Assembly (NCBI GenBank): GCA_013350335.1
Contig: CM023535.1
Span: forward strand, 33,450,991 to 33,514,990
Origin: Chimonanthus salicifolius
Lineage: Eukaryota > Streptophyta > Magnoliopsida > Laurales > Calycanthaceae
Length of the DNA: 64,000 nt
Direction: 5' to 3'
This document shows, in pieces, positions 21,705 through 34,262 of the stretch; the stretch's first letter is position 1, and the number at the start of each line of letters is the position of its first letter. The notes below the pieces were generated by a model that did not search any database, was not told the origin of the DNA, and was given only the letters and a program-made list of their open reading frames with translations. The translations under genes and the position numbers were made by a program.

Positions 21705-24048
21705 CGCGTCGTGGCGTCCGTGCCCTCTCTCACTCTTCTATTTTTTTTTAAAAAAAAAATAAACTCTGATTTTCAGAAAACGGGTGAAAAAGGGCAGGGC
21801 GTTACAATTTCAAATCCTTTGGTCATTTCATCCTTGATCATTTCACCTTTGATCATTTCCTTCGTATTTACAAAAATGCCACTATACTAACCCTTGTTTA
21901 ATTTTTCTTAAGAACCAAAGTCCATATCCAATCCACCTTAGTGGGGTTCGGCCATACAACATGGCCGAACCTTACCTCTTAGTTTTTGGTCCCTTAAATC
22001 CTTCATTCACCCATCTCCATTTACATTATAAATTAACACTAAGTCCACCAAATGACCATTAGTGGGGTTCGGCCATACTACATGGTTGAACCTCACCCTA
22101 TGGATTTTTATCCCATGTTCCATCATCTATGATGGTTGATCAATTTACTACTAAATTCATAACTAAGCATAGGTGATTCTTAAATCAAAAACATATAACA
22201 AATCATAATTTCCAACATGATTTTAATCCAATTATCCCATCAAAACAGTCCATGGGGTTCGGCCATACACATGGCCGAACCCTATGGTTCTCTTAATTCA
22301 ATTATTCCATCATTTAGGCTCAACACTTTAGCCATCACAACCATATGGTTCAGCCATCCCATGGCTGACTCAAGATATTAAACTTATCTTCATTCAAAAC
22401 CCTTTTAACACCCTCATTACATTATATGGATTTTATCCCTTAACAACAATAAAATCACCACATCCTTTCATGGGGTTCGGCCATGCAAAGTGGCCGAACC
22501 CTATGATCCAATTTCTAACCTTTTTGGACAACATAAACCATGATCCAAACCTTTGATAGATTCGGCCATACGATGCCAGATCATGTTCCCTTAGTCATTC
22601 CTTTTAACAAGTGTTTATTGAGCACTTACCAAAACCGCGACTCCTCCGGTTCTTTGACTACTTGATCTTTTCTCCGGTTTACTCTGCCGTTCCTTTCTTA
22701 ATTCTTCCTTCCTTCTCCTTTAGCTGAGACTGATCTTGCTTGGAGACTCCTTGGAATAATTCGGCCAAGATATTGGTTTGAGAGAGAGAGATAGAAACTT
22801 TTGGCCTTGGATGAGAGTGATAACCTTGATGCCAAACTCCTTTGCTGAATTTTGTCTTGGTGAATGGAATCAACCAAAGACGGATTGGAGATAGGCAATC
22901 AGCTAATGCTCTTGGTCTAGAGAGGTGAAACACGTCCAAGAGAGGGAGAGGCAGAGAGTGAAAATGAATACTCCTTTGGCTAATGAAATTCAGCCTAAGG
23001 TTGGCATTACATGTAACTCCCATACCCATTAACCAAAATCCTTTATGTTTACTTGGGGGTTTCATCTATAAAATGAAACTCCCAAAGCATCCAACGTCTC
23101 CCATGGATTGCATTGGTGTAACCTCCCCCTTACCTTCTCTCATTAACGTCTCAAATGGGGGTTTCATCTTGAGATGAAACCTTTCCCCCTCCTCCAACGT
23201 GTAGACTAGCATTTTGCATTTGAAATGTCATAACCCCTTATGTAACTCCACAAATCAGCAACTCCATTCATTCTCCATCTTTGGAGTTACATGCATGAAA
23301 TAACACTCCCATGCAATTCCAACGTGCATAACCCTTTGAATTTGAAATACTACCTCTCACCAAATCTAACTCCCAAAACCGCCACCTCCATTAATTTCTT
23401 ATGTTGGAGTTACATGCATGGAATTGCCTCTCCATGCAGCCAACGTGTGGAGTGGTTTTATTTTGAAACTACCAACCTTCTCCCTCACATTTACAATTAC
23501 TCAACTTAATCATTTAATTTAACTCCATCTAAACTCAATCATTTATTCCAACTCAATCCAAACTCAAACATTTATTCCAACTCAATCCAAACTAAACATT
23601 TATTCCAACTCAATCCAAACTCAAACATTTAATTCATCTTAACCCAATTAAGCTTTGAGCTCACCTAGTGGGCAAACATGTCAACCACGATCCATTGGGT
23701 CCCATTTGGGTCCTTTGACCCAATTAACCACTTTGACCCAAATAAATGTGCATTACCCATTTAATTTAATTTAATCCCATAACACCTACTTTGAGTCTTA
23801 TTTGAACAATGGGTCCCACCATTTTCTCATATACGATCATAACCCTTTAATTCATAACTCCAATGGCATTTTCGTAAATATTGATATATTGAAAAATCTA
23901 GGGTATTATAAAACCATAATACTTTCGTTCCTCAAATCCTCATAAGCCAGAAAATCACTGTTTCTGTGATTCTCCTAGATCAGGTTAGCTCAGTCTTTAC
24001 CTCGGCCTCCTTCGCACTACTAGCTGAGGATCCCCTCTAAGAAAATCC

Positions 24049-24273
24049 ATGCCTAAGAGGGTGTCTGCTCAAACACGTCCCGTGACCACTGTGGAACGAG
24101 GAGAATCTGGTCGTGCAAATCGATGGGCCAAACGAACCAAAAGGACTACCTCTCGGTCATGCCCTTGGTCGAGTTCTGAAAATCTTGTGTATGTTCAAGA
24201 TCAACAGGAAACCCATCTAGAAAAGGAAGAAGAACCCATCGTTGACAAGGGTGTCATCTTCGTCGAAGAATGA
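24049..24273 (+). CDS. Unrecognised 74-residue ORF in the copia 3' region
   Basis: It starts MPKRVSAQTRPVTTVERG, is strongly basic in the first half (RANRWAKRTKRTTSR) and acidic in the second (EKEEEPIVDK). It follows a CCTCTAAGAAAATCC context and ends at TGA 24271-24273. No conserved motif is seen. Its position, between gag and the iterated polypurine tracts, is where Sireviruses carry an env-like or accessory frame, so it may be a remnant N-terminus of that. It may equally be a chance ORF. Downstream the frame is broken by stops. Confidence 0.3.
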   Translation: MPKRVSAQTRPVTTVERGESGRANRWAKRTKRTTSRSCPWSSSENLVYVQDQQETHLEKEEEPIVDKGVIFVEE

Positions 24274-24898
24274 CGTGAAATAAGGAGAGAAAATGCTGAA
24301 TAAGGGAATGGTCATTAGAATTGGTAATAAAGACCATGTGGATATCCCTGAACACAGAAGTGAAGAGGAAAGCTTCAGTTCTGAGGATTTTTGGCGTGAC
24401 TCAGATGAAGAAAAGGAAACGAATATCCTTCTGTAAAAAATATCAATCTGGGAAAAAAGCTCTCCCGACTAGAAAGGAGAATGGACTATTTTGAAAATAG
24501 TTTGGGAGTATCTGGTTGACTGTCCTGGATTTAGTCTCAGATGTCTCCCTCTCGGACAGATTTACAGACACCCAATCTCCTCCTCCTCCTCCTGCACCTC
24601 TTCAAGATGGCTCTCCTTAGGGTAGTTTTTTTCATGTTCTCTATTTTTGGAAAAATTATACTTTTGACATTTTGACTAAGCATCCATGATGTCCCTATCT
24701 ATACCATTTGTACTGAATGCACATTTTGTTTTAATGAAATAATATGGTTTAGTGTGATGTGTGTATTGTTGTATTATAAATGTCGTATATCTCTTGTATA
24801 TGATAGACTAACATGCATGTTTGAATCAGTTGGTTCTGTATTGGAATGTTAGGGAGATAAAGGATCAGACTGTGATGCTACACACATCCTTGGAGTAT

Positions 24899-25768
24899 GG
24901 GGGAGCACAAAATATATGTTGATTAGCTGCTGGCACTTGTCATTACAGCTTATGGAGAAAGGTGAATTCAAGCTTGAAAGCTTGGAGAAAAATCAACTTA
25001 GGGGCAGCTAAGTTTGTGGGGAACTGGGGAGAAAAAGCTAAGAAGATAGCTTAGATAATGGGGGAGGAAACTCAAAGGAAGCTAGGTATATTTTCCTAAC
25101 CCATGAAGAAATCAGCTGAAACTCAGCTTCAGCAGGAGCAAACAAACCTAAATGCACAAAAAATGTGCACTGAACCATGGGGAAGAACCATGAGTTAGAA
25201 TAGATCTCAGTTAAGCACTAATGCAAGAAGATGGGGGAGTGCCTAATCTTGATGCATACCTACTAACCCTTTGTCAATTGAATGACAAAATGGGGGAGAA
25301 ATTGGTGCCTGGGCCTCTAAAAAGAGAGAGCCATGGTGAAGCCAATGGACATAAAAAGGATGTCTATGCTTGGAGTTTGGGAGCTCAAACTCAAGAAGAT
25401 TGGGGGAGAAAATCTTCTCAACAGTGAGTAGTGTTGTTGGCTAGGAAATCATTGGTGTATGGGGGAGAATGAATGGTTATTTTGTTTAGTCCATGGATGC
25501 ACATTAATGTTTTATGGATGCACATTAATGTTTTGGGACTAACCCCACTAAAGATTTGTCTAGTGTTGCTTGCTTGTGTGCTTGAACAGGAAACACATGT
25601 AAAACAAAAAAACTAATCAAGATTATACGAAGACCATAGTCTTGTTTCCAATTGATTATGTACACGTGATGTAATATATTTTTTTGTATTCAAAATGTGT
25701 TGTAATAAAAGGTGGGCTTGTAATTGGGTTAGCTTCTAGGTTTTGTCATGAAATTGACAAAGGGGGAG
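24899..25768 (+). promoter_or_regulatory. Iterated polypurine tracts (seven GGGGGA(G) runs)
   Basis: Tracts lie at 24899-24904, 25060-25066, 25233-25239, 25292-25298, 25402-25408, 25461-25467 and 25762-25768. An earlier relative, AAAGGGGGAAA, is at 16046-16056. The last one directly precedes the 3' LTR and is the likely plus-strand primer. Repeated PPTs before the 3' LTR are a described hallmark of Sirevirus copia elements. Confidence 0.75.
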
Positions 25769-25770
25769 AT

Positions 25771-25905
25771 TCTTAGTGCCCCGGCTTGGCCGAGTCCCTA
25801 TTTGTCAATTCCATGACTCAGGAAGAAGCACTTGCTAAGAAGCTTGAAGACTCAAGATGATCAAGAGTGAAGATCATGCTCCTCCAAGTTCAAGATCATC
25901 AATAT
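25771..25905 (+). mobile_element. Copia 3' LTR, first fragment
   Basis: This is sequence after the last polypurine tract up to the gypsy insertion; the LTR continues at 50762. I place the start by the PPT only. No clear TG terminus is visible at 25771, so the boundary may be off by some tens of bases. Confidence 0.55.
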
Positions 25906-25992
25906 TGTAACACCCCACCCTTTCTCACCTTCACAAAATCAGAGTATATTTTCTTTTATAAATGAGTGAGAGAGAGCGGGAGCCACGATGCG

Positions 25993-26077
25993 AGTCAAGT
26001 TCGAGTTTCCAAAACCCGACCCTTAACTGGCCACCATAACGTGTGCGTGGACTGAATCCACTAAAACATTTCACACG
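25993..26077 (-). other. Conserved terminal hairpin pair (HP2-HP1) of the LTR
   Basis: HP2 (25993-26028) pairs AGTCAAG/CTTAACT with one G-T pair and an inner CGAGTTT/AAACCCG stem. HP1 (26040-26077) pairs CGTGTG/CACACG around GTGGACTGAATCCAC. Confidence 0.75.
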
Positions 26078-27304
26078 CTTTTCTGAATATTTGTAGAATT
26101 ATTTATATGAAAAGATACTATTCATATACTTGTCACTATTAGGCAAGGAAAGCCAATCACCATAAACTTAAAATGAAACTGAATATAATCAAACCATCGC
26201 AAATAGGTCTAAGTTATTACAATCCAAAATGTAGTTTTCCCAATACACCATTGAAATTAAAACTGAGTAATTTAAACATAATCTTCCCAAGCCCCTATGC
26301 TTGGCTCCTTTCATGTCCATCATCCTTTTCATTACCATTCCATGTTCCATCATCTATAGGGTAGAAGTAGGGCATTAGTCAACATGCCCAGTAGGTATTT
26401 CAAGAAGGGCTATGGTACAGAAAAGAGTAATATAAATCAAGGTAGATACATCATATCATATTTGAAGAACATCTCATAAGTAGTAAAAACAATGCATGAT
26501 GTCCATATCATAATCGTGCTTACTTACGTGTCATGTCATGGGTGTCAATGTCGAATGATCTCTCACCCAATTTTCATATCCAATCACATCAGAAATCAAT
26601 ATCAACGGTTTCCTTGATAAATTGTCATATCAAGGTTTCCTTGGCCAATTACGTCCACAGTGTTTGAGGCGGCAACCACCAGGGCACTGTAAACCCATCC
26701 ACAAATTAATGGGGATTACCGATGGAGTGTGGACTCCTCCCTTTGCACAGGGTTTCAAGACTGCCTACCCAAGAGCTTTTTGGCCCAATAAGCTGTACAT
26801 TTCCTTTCAACTGGACGAGGCCAAATCTCAACAGTTAACATAGCTTCAGACAAGCTAGTCTCAAGCCCAAGTCATGTACGGACCGCTCAGAACTTGGCAT
26901 GCTGGTGATATATGTTCCCTTCCATGCCATGCATGAGGTAATGTATGCAAGAATGCCATTTTATTTAAAACACATCACATCATTTGAAAATCAGTTCATA
27001 AACATATACAATTTGTTTAATCAAAGTAATCATCATATTTAGAAATAAAATCAGTGTCATATCAAATTCCATAGTGTTCTCAATAAGGTAGGAATCCTAC
27101 CAATGTCCAATACTCTATCCTTGCTTGTCTTGTGAGGACAACACTAATGATTGCGTTGAAATGAATCACAATCCTGTTGCGAATCTCTTTACCTTATTAA
27201 ATTCAACCACATATATTAATTTGATTTCCATTTTAATTTCATCACCCCTTACATCTTACCAAATAGACAGGGGTATCTGGAAAATAATCCAACATATAAA
27301 TTTT

Positions 27305-27865
27305 CTAATTCAGTCGACTGAATCACACCTAAATACCATCTGTGTTTTACCCACAAACTTTCAGTCGACTGAATCATAAGATTCAGTCGGCTGAAATACA
27401 ACAAGATACTGTATAAACTTGACCTGTAAACTTTCACTTGGCTGAATCATAGATTTAGTCGGCTAACTTTGGGTCAAATTCTCTGTGTTCGCGGCCAGTA
27501 GACATTCAGTCGGCTGACTTTGGATCAGATCATTTGTGTGTTCGGACAGTATACATTCAGTTGGCTGAAGCACACCAGATCACTTACTTGTTTGGTACGT
27601 ATAAGTTCAGTCGACTGAATCAAAGATTCAGTCAGTTGAAATACCAATAGACCCCATATGTGCTTAGCTAGTGTATTTTCAGTCGATTGAATCATAAGAT
27701 TCAGTCGGCTGAAACACCTAGATATTCCTTATGTGCTTGATCTGTACATTTTTAGTCGACTGAATCATAAGATTCAGTCGGCTGAAATACCCAGATATCC
27801 TTTGTTTGCTTTGCCAGTACAAGTTCAGTTGATTGAATCTTAAGATTTAGTCGACTGACTTTGTG
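27305..27865. repeat. Array of TTCAGTCGACTGAA palindromes, period about 70 bp
   Basis: Palindromes occur near 27308, 27361, 27435, 27506, 27555, 27606, 27677, 27750 and 27822. Many are doubled as TTCAGTCGACTGAATC-(A/T)TAA-GATTCAGTCGGCTGAA, giving a 36-bp near-perfect dyad. The homologous array in the opposite orientation is at 48745-49350. Confidence 0.88.
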
Positions 27866-29016
27866 TCAAATCCTTTTGTTTGCATGCATGGTGAGGCCCT
27901 TCTCCTTGAAATCCATCCTTATCATTATTTAAACTAGAATTTCATCTTCTATACTTCATTTAGTAAATTTACTCTACCCACTAGCCAAGGCTTGGGCCTT
28001 TTCCATGATTCATTCAAGTCTTAGTATCATAGCATGGATTCGAATATCACCTTATGATTGTTTTATTTCAACCCATAACCACCCACTAGATAGATTTCCA
28101 ACTTCATGGCCTTAACACAATTTGGCCATCTATTCCAACCAATCATGGAACCATGGGTTCGGCCACACCATGGCCAAACCTAGGGTTTCATAGGAATCAT
28201 TCCTATGTTATTAAACCTTAAACATACCTTCTTTTCGTCTCCTTCTTTTCTTTTTGATCTGTCTTTTCTTCCTTAATCCTTCTTTTGTTTCCCTTGCTCT
28301 TCCAAGTCTCCAAGTATAGAGGTAGAGGTGGGAGAGAGAGAGTAGAGAGAGAGGAGAGGAGAAGAGAGAAAACTCTTTACTCAAGAGGAGGAGATCGGCC
28401 AAGGGCTGTGGAGTGCCATTTGGTTTGTGTCTTTTTGTATAACAGCTAGTCCCTTCATTCCCTCTCATAATAGCTTGGCCTTTAACCAATGAGTCCCTTG
28501 GCTTAACCAAGGAGACCCTTGGTTTCATGCCTCTTGAGATGAAAACTCTTCATCTTCTCAACTCAAGCCACAACTTAATTCACTTGATCTCACTCGTGGT
28601 TGACCAAGTCAACCATGACATGGCCTACCATGCATGTGGTGACTTGGTCACCACATGGCATTTGGGTCCCATCTTGACCATGTCACTTGATAATGTGGCA
28701 CCTTGTTTAATTGGCTTCCATGTGATGACATGCATGCCACATGGCAATGCCACATCACTCATATGCCACCTCACTTGATGAGGTGGACTTTAATGCATTG
28801 GGTATTAATTGGGTAATTGACCCATTTACTTTAAACTTACCCAATTACTTTAAAATCAAGTTTATCCATGACCCATTGGGTCGTAATTAGGTAATTGGCC
28901 TATTTCTTGGCCATCTAATTTCAATTTCCACTTTTTAATTTCAAATTCCATTAAATTGAAATCCAAATGGGCCAATACAATATTTATTATAATCTAAGGA
29001 AATCCGGGGTGTTACA

Positions 29017-31085
29017 ATATTACCCACTTTTTGAAATTTTCGTTCCGAAAATCGAGCGAAGTAGGGTTTCAAACAAATCATACAAATAGCTCGGGATGAG
29101 TTGTTCTCATTTTTTACTCAAGTTCCCAAGTGGCTTCCTCATTACCGTGTCAGTCCCATACCACTTTGATGAACGAGATTGCTCAGTTCCGTAGCACCCT
29201 TTGTTCCGTCTCAATCACTCTGACAGGCCTCTTAACATAAGATACGTTGCTTTGTACTTCTATGTCTTGCACATTCAGTACATGTGATGGGTCAGGGTTG
29301 TACTTTCTCAGCATATAAACATGAAATACGTCGTGCATCCCTGACAACTATGGAGGGAGTATCAGACGATAAGCCACTTCCCCCACCTTCTCATGGATTG
29401 GAAAGGGTCCCACAAATCTGGGTGATAACTTTCCTTTCTTTCCAAACCTCATGTGTCCCTTTCGTGGCGAGACCTTCAAGAATAATAGGTCTCCCCCTTC
29501 AAACTCAAGTAGTCTTCTTCTCTTGTTAGCGTAGCTCTTCTGACGACTTTATACAGTGAGAAGATGCTGTCGTATCACCTTGATTTGTTCCGTGGTCTCT
29601 GCAACCAGATCAGGTCCAATAAGAGCAGGCTCACTGGCCTCTGTCCAACACACTGGAGATCTGCAGGGTCTACCATACAATGCCTCAAATGGAGCCATCT
29701 TGAGGCTTGCCTGGTAACTGTTGTTGTATGAGAACTCGACCAGTGGTAGATGAACTTCCCAACCACCCTTAAAGTCTAACATGTAGGCTCTCAGCATATC
29801 CTCCAATGTTTGTATTGTGCGTTCTGACTGACTGTCTGTTTGTGGATGGAAAGTCGTGCTGATTAACAGCTTTGTTCCCATAGCCGACTGCATGCTCTGC
29901 CACACCCTGCCAGTGAATCTGCCATACCTGTCGGATACAATAGTCCTGGGTATACCGTGTAGCCCGATGATGTCCCTGATATATCACCGTCCCAAAGTCT
30001 CAGACGAGTCTGTCATCTTGATAGGAAGAAAATGTGCAGACTTGGTCAGACGGTCCACTACTACCTAGATTGAATTGTTATCCTTTGAAGACCTCAGCAG
30101 TCCTGTCATAAAGTCCATGGAAATGTGTTCCCGTTTCCATTCGGGCACAGGTAAGGGTTTGAGCAGTTCTGGCGGTTTCTGATGTTCTGTCTTGACTTGC
30201 TGACAAGTAAGGCAGTGAGAGACAAAATCAACCACGTCTCTTTTGAGTCCATGCCACCAATAATGCCGTTTCAGATCATGGTACATCTTGGTGCTACCCG
30301 GATGAATGGAGAGTTTTGATTGATGAGCTTCTGTCAACAACTCTCTCATGCAGCCTTAAGGCACATATGTCCTGCCTCAGAATAAGAGAACTTGTCCGGG
30401 TCGTAATTCCCATTTTGGTATGACTTCTCCAGTCGACATCTTGGCCCATATTTCTGCCACTTCATAATCTGTCCGTTGTTCTTACTCAATCTAGGAAACC
30501 ATACTGGACGGTACCATCATATTATACATTCTCCCATGATTTTTGATGTGTAAATTGAACTCTCGGATGGTCGTCAGCATTTTCCATTTTTTCATAATTA
30601 GACTGGCCACAGTTGAATGCAAAATGCGGCTGAGGGCATCTGCCACCTTGTTTGCCTTGCCAGGGTGATATCGCAGTGTAAACTCATAGTCTTGCAGGTA
30701 TTCCATCCATCTGCGTTGTCTCAAATTGAGCTCCTTTTGATCGAACAGATATTTTAAGCTCTTATGGTTTGAAAACACTTCAAACTTCTCACCATATAGA
30801 TAATGTCTCCAGCTTTTGAGAACAAAGACCACTGCAGCTAGTTCTAGATCATGAGTGGGATAGTTGCATTCATGGAATTTCAGTTGCCTTGAACCATATT
30901 TCACTACATGATGACTTTGAGTGAGAGAGAACCCAAGTCCTTCTCCAGAAGCATCACAGTATACTTCATATCCCTTGCCTCTCTCCGGAAAAATTAGGAT
31001 GGGAGCAGTGGTAAGCTTTTGTTTCAGATCTTCAAACCTTCGGTTGCACACATCGGACCATTCAAATTTGACTCCTTTCCGAGTT
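29017..31085 (-). pseudogene. Ty3/gypsy pol: RNase H, integrase and chromodomain (minus strand)
   Basis: From 31085 leftward the minus strand reads the RT/RNase H junction ([16 protein letters not shown]), RNase H with [13 protein letters not shown] and [18 protein letters not shown], and [11 protein letters not shown], where relatives usually have a TDHKSL-type motif, so a catalytic Asp is probably lost. The integrase zinc region (HPGSTKMYHDLKRHYWW..CLTC) is at 30349-30065. The core end (TFHPQTDSQSERTIQTLEDML) and SYNNSYQASLKMAPFEALYGRPCRSP lie at 29905-29549. A decayed chromodomain-like end (VQSNVSYVKRP..ATWELE..HPELFV) is at about 29240-29075. Stops and frameshifts break it repeatedly. The chromodomain places it with Tekay/Del-type chromoviruses. 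It joins 34342-34487 and 45121-47138 once the insertions are removed. Confidence 0.92.
29018..29040 (-). promoter_or_regulatory. Probable polypurine tract of the minus-strand gypsy element
   Basis: The minus strand reads CAAAAAGTGGGTAATAT directly before the LTR start at 29016. The counterpart in the young element, AAAAGAGGATTGTAT before 41733, has the same position. Confidence 0.55.
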
Positions 31086-33544
31086 AGTCGTGTAATAGCC
31101 CGAATTTTCGAATCAATACATTTGGCATTTAATTATTTTAATTTGGAATTTGATGTGATGAATGCCAAATGGATCAACTTTGGGACAAGGGTCCAAGAAT
31201 GGCCCAATTGGGCCATAGATTGGATGAAATCCATTTGATGGGTCAATGACAAGTAATTGGGTCAAAGATGGTCAATTTGGGTCAAAGGGCCATATGGGAC
31301 CCAATGGGCCAAGGTAGCTAAGCCTAAAGGTAAATGGGTAAGACAAAAATTTAATTGGGCCATGGGCCCAATGGTGATCCAATAAGAGAGATACATTTAA
31401 TAAAATTTAAATCACCTAAGTTAGGTGATAAATGGACCAAGGTAACATGGCCAATGGGGCCCACCTCCACCTCACCCATTGAGGTGGCGTGTGGACCCAA
31501 GAGTAGTGGGGCCGACCACCATGGTTGACTTGGTCGACCATGGGTGGATCTTAGAGGGAATTTAATGAGATTAAATTAAGTGGAAAGTGATTAATTAAAT
31601 TAACCTAGGGATCAAGTGATCTAAGTTAATTAACTTAATCTAAATTGGTCAAGTAGTCAAAACCATCCCAACAAACACAAACCACTTGAGAAAACACAAA
31701 TTGAAACCATGGATTAAAGGTGGTGGTTTTAACCCAATCACCACCATTAATGCATATTGGTTGGTGAGGAGTTAATGTGAAGTAACCAAAAGATGAGACT
31801 TCATCTCATTGTCTCCATTTCCATTTTCTCTCTCTCCATCCCTCCTCACACACACAAAAACCGTCCCATGCACTAAGGAAGGGAGAAGAACTTAGAAGAA
31901 AAGAGAAGAGAAGAGAAGGAGAGAAGAAAAAAAGTGGAAATTTAGGCAAAATCACTCTAAGATCAAGGTTATCATCTCCCCTCTCATCATCTTTCCCTCT
32001 CCATCTCTCAATACAAACCCTAACTTGGCCGATCCTAAGGTTGGGGGTTGCCACCATTGATCAAGAATCTTGACCTACCAAAGATCAAGAGGAAGGAGAG
32101 AGGAGACTAAGGAAACCGCCGAGAGTGACGGAAGTCGGAGGAGACGACGGATTGTGAGTATTTCTTAAACAAGAAATTTTGGATTTTTTTAGGGTTTAAG
32201 ATTTGGGATTTATTTTTGTAAAAAAATTAATGGTGGTTAAGTAGTTTTATGCCATGGATTTTAAATCCATCAAATGAAAGGGTGGAAGGTGGAGGAAACC
32301 CTAAATAGGTAAATTAGGGTTAGGGTAAGAAAAGAAATAAATGGATTATGTGCATTTTGTAATTTATTAAATTAAGCATGGAATTGGGTAATTGGAAGAA
32401 AATCATGGGCCATAGGGTTCGGCCATGTAGCATGGCCGAACCCCATGGTGGGTGATTAGGGGTTTTGATGTAATTGGTTAGGGTTTAAAGAATGGAAGAC
32501 AATGAGGGTTTTTAGCTAATGAAAATTAGGGTTTTAAATGAATGAATGTGGGTAAGTTTAAAAAAATGGTTTTATGATAAAAATGCAAAGGGGTTTTATG
32601 GCTTTGAAATGCATGGATGGAATGAATCTTGAACCATGGGTTCGGCCATGGTGTATGGCCGAACCCTATGGTGATCAAATGATGGAATGAAGGGTTGTGA
32701 ATAATGGAAAATAAATGGAAATGTTAGTAGTTTTGATGAACCCAAGAGATAAAACCAATGTGATCAAATGAGTGATTTAAATGAATGGTGAAATCCCCAT
32801 ATGGAGGGACTTGTGATAAATTCAAATGTGAACAATGGACCCAAAGAAAAAAATGGGAAAAGGACACCACGGGTTCGGCCATGGTGTATGGCCGAACCCA
32901 TGGCCCATTTATGAGTCTTTTGATGGGTTAGGTTGGAGTATGAATGTGTTTAGATTGATTGGGATTTGGTTAAGTTAAGGACTTATCTTTAATGAGTTTA
33001 TGTTATGGTTGATAGACCACTAATAGATCTAAGTTAGGGATCAATTTTTGGACTTAATCATGCCTAAATAAATGAGTAATTAATCATGTAAAAGAGTAGT
33101 GACAAAAATGGTAAATATTGGCTAAAATTGAAGAAAACCACTAAGATATGATTTATGGGCTTAGAAACGGTTAAAACTTGGACTGATTTGGTAATTTAAT
33201 AAGGTATCGGATAGCGCGAGCGGTATGCGAGTCGGTAGCCGGATTGTTGGACGAAAATGAAAAAGGGACGCGAGTCGGTATTCGGTAGGACTCCTACCTC
33301 CTTGTAAGCCATGGATATGTGATGGTATCTTTATCTTATTTTGTGGACTATGGGATTTATTTTATGATAGGTTTTCACGATTATGAATGTTATGTTTAAT
33401 ACTATGATTTATATTTTAAGATGATGCATTATATGGCAAGGCTATGTATGATATACTAGAGTTATGAGATATATATATCTATATATATATTACATAGCAT
33501 AATGCATTACATCTCATGCACGGCATGGGCCGGAAAATAATGGA

Positions 33545-33655
33545 ACCGGAGTCCATGCTCCATCGGGGAGACCGAAAAGCAGGCATGGGGATATTTTGAT
33601 AATCGGAGTCCATGCTCCGTCGGGGCGACCGAGAACAGGCATGGGGACACCTTGA
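33545..33655 (+). repeat. Two units of the GGAGTCCATGCTCC module
   Basis: The module starts at 33548 and 33604. The second unit keeps GTCGGGGCGACCGAGAA; the first is mutated (ATCGGGGAGACCG). A TTGACGAGG...CGTCAAG inverted repeat follows at about 33650-33676. Confidence 0.8.
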
Positions 33656-34173
33656 CGAGGTTTTGTTTCGTCAAGAGGGATATGATATTATATGGTTTGG
33701 ATGATGGGTGGGATGCATAACATAGACACCCATGACATGGCAATTACTTTCTAGTTTCATTATATGATGGTTTATCAGCTTTCATTAGGTTATTATCTGT
33801 ATGTTGTTATTACTAATCCATGTGCTAGCCCTACTCGGAGTCCTACTAGGCGTATGTTCTAACGCCCTACTTCTACCCTAGCTGACGATGCAGGAGATGA
33901 CGGAACGGAACGGCGAGACGGGAACCAAGCTTAGGAGCTTGGGGAGGCGGCTACTTAGTTTAATTATTTCATTTTGGAAATGTAAATTGAGTAAATTAGC
34001 TTGTCGGAATGTAATAACTTAGATGGCTTGCTATGTTTAGATTTTATTTTTGGACAATACAGTTTAATGGCATTTAGTAATTATACGGATGTTTCTTCCC
34101 TGCTATCTGAAAATCGGTAGGATAGTCTCTATTATCATTCCACATGTAATTTTATATTCCACGAGCTTACTTT

Positions 34174-34262
34174 CTACGCGTGAACCGTATCGTGGACTTA
34201 GTTCCACGCACGCGTAGGGTTGGCCAGTTAAGGGCCGGGCTTTAGAAGCTCGGAACTTAACT
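34174..34262 (+). other. Conserved terminal hairpin pair (HP1-HP2) of the LTR
   Basis: HP1 (34174-34217) pairs CTACGCGTG/CACGCGTAG around GTGGACTTAGTTCCAC. HP2 (34226-34262) pairs AGTTAAG/CTTAACT and CCGGGCTT/AAGCTCGG. A perfect TGACGTCA palindrome follows at about 34270-34277. Confidence 0.8.

Larger units (their letters stand above)
17749..21806 (+). mobile_element. Solo gypsy LTR, plus orientation, 4.06 kb, TSD ATTTC
   Basis: It starts TGTAATAACCCGAATTT and ends GGGCAGGGCGTTACA. Exact duplications ATTTC lie at 17744-17748 and 21807-21811. It is nested in the minus-oriented LTR 16261-23910. U3 carries TTGGGCCATGGGCCCAAT palindromes (18010, 18090), CCACCTCA/TGAGGTGG (18197) and CCATGGTTGA/TCAACCATGG (18250). 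The leader is purine-rich (18600-18700), the donor-like GTAAGT is at 18909-18914, hairpins are at 19127, 19361, 19668, 19923 and 20355, GGTAGGATTCCTACC is near 20663, a 63-bp tandem is at 20941-21112, and the terminal hairpin pair is at 21616-21704. Confidence 0.95.
16261..23910 (-). mobile_element. Solo gypsy LTR, minus orientation, ~3.59 kb net, TSD AAACC, itself interrupted
   Basis: Exact duplications AAACC flank it at 16256-16260 and 23911-23915. On the minus strand it begins TATAATACCCTAG (the usual TGTAAT with G to A at position 2) and ends GGCGGGGTGTTACA. Another solo LTR is inserted at 17749-21806. Modules: GGGTTTCATC/GATGAAACC palindromes in U3 (23054, 23158), leader near 22690-22960, donor-like GTAAGT (22624-22629 on minus), GGTTCGGCC hairpins (22472, 22347, 22254, 22066, 21940, 17692, 17578, 17457), a 78-bp tandem (16980-17132) and the terminal hairpin pair (16357-16445). 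Confidence 0.94.
23911..25770 (+). mobile_element. Copia 3' internal region, right part, with iterated polypurine tracts
   Basis: This continues 15598-16260 after the nested LTRs. It holds one small ORF (24049-24273) and decayed acidic coding-like sequence to about 24620, ending in a proline-rich stretch (SPPPPPAPLQDGSP-like). From about 24890 it carries repeated GGGGGAG tracts and ends in AAAGGGGGAGAT before the 3' LTR. Sireviruses are known for a third, env-like reading frame and multiple PPTs in this place. The coding remnant may correspond to that frame, but I cannot confirm it. Confidence 0.65.
25906..29016 (-). mobile_element. 3' LTR of the large minus-strand gypsy element, 3.11 kb
   Basis: On the minus strand it begins TGTAACACCCCGGATTTCC and ends GGGTGGGGTGTTACA. 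On its inner side lies a polypurine-like AAAAAGTGGGTAATAT. Leftward it joins copia LTR sequence; the outer flank AATAT (25901-25905) partly matches GATAT (50762-50766). Modules: CCACCTCACTTGATGAGGTGG (28764), TTGACCAAGTCAACCATG (28598), leader near 28280-28400, donor-like GTATGT near 28223 on minus, a 72-bp array of TTCAGTCGACTGAA palindromes (27305-27865), and the terminal hairpins (25993-26077). Confidence 0.88.

Noticed and set aside
22679..23065. 128-codon minus-strand open frame (MKPPSKHKGFW...)
   Set aside because: It covers the U3/leader of a solo LTR; related LTRs at 10275 and 61002 do not keep the frame.
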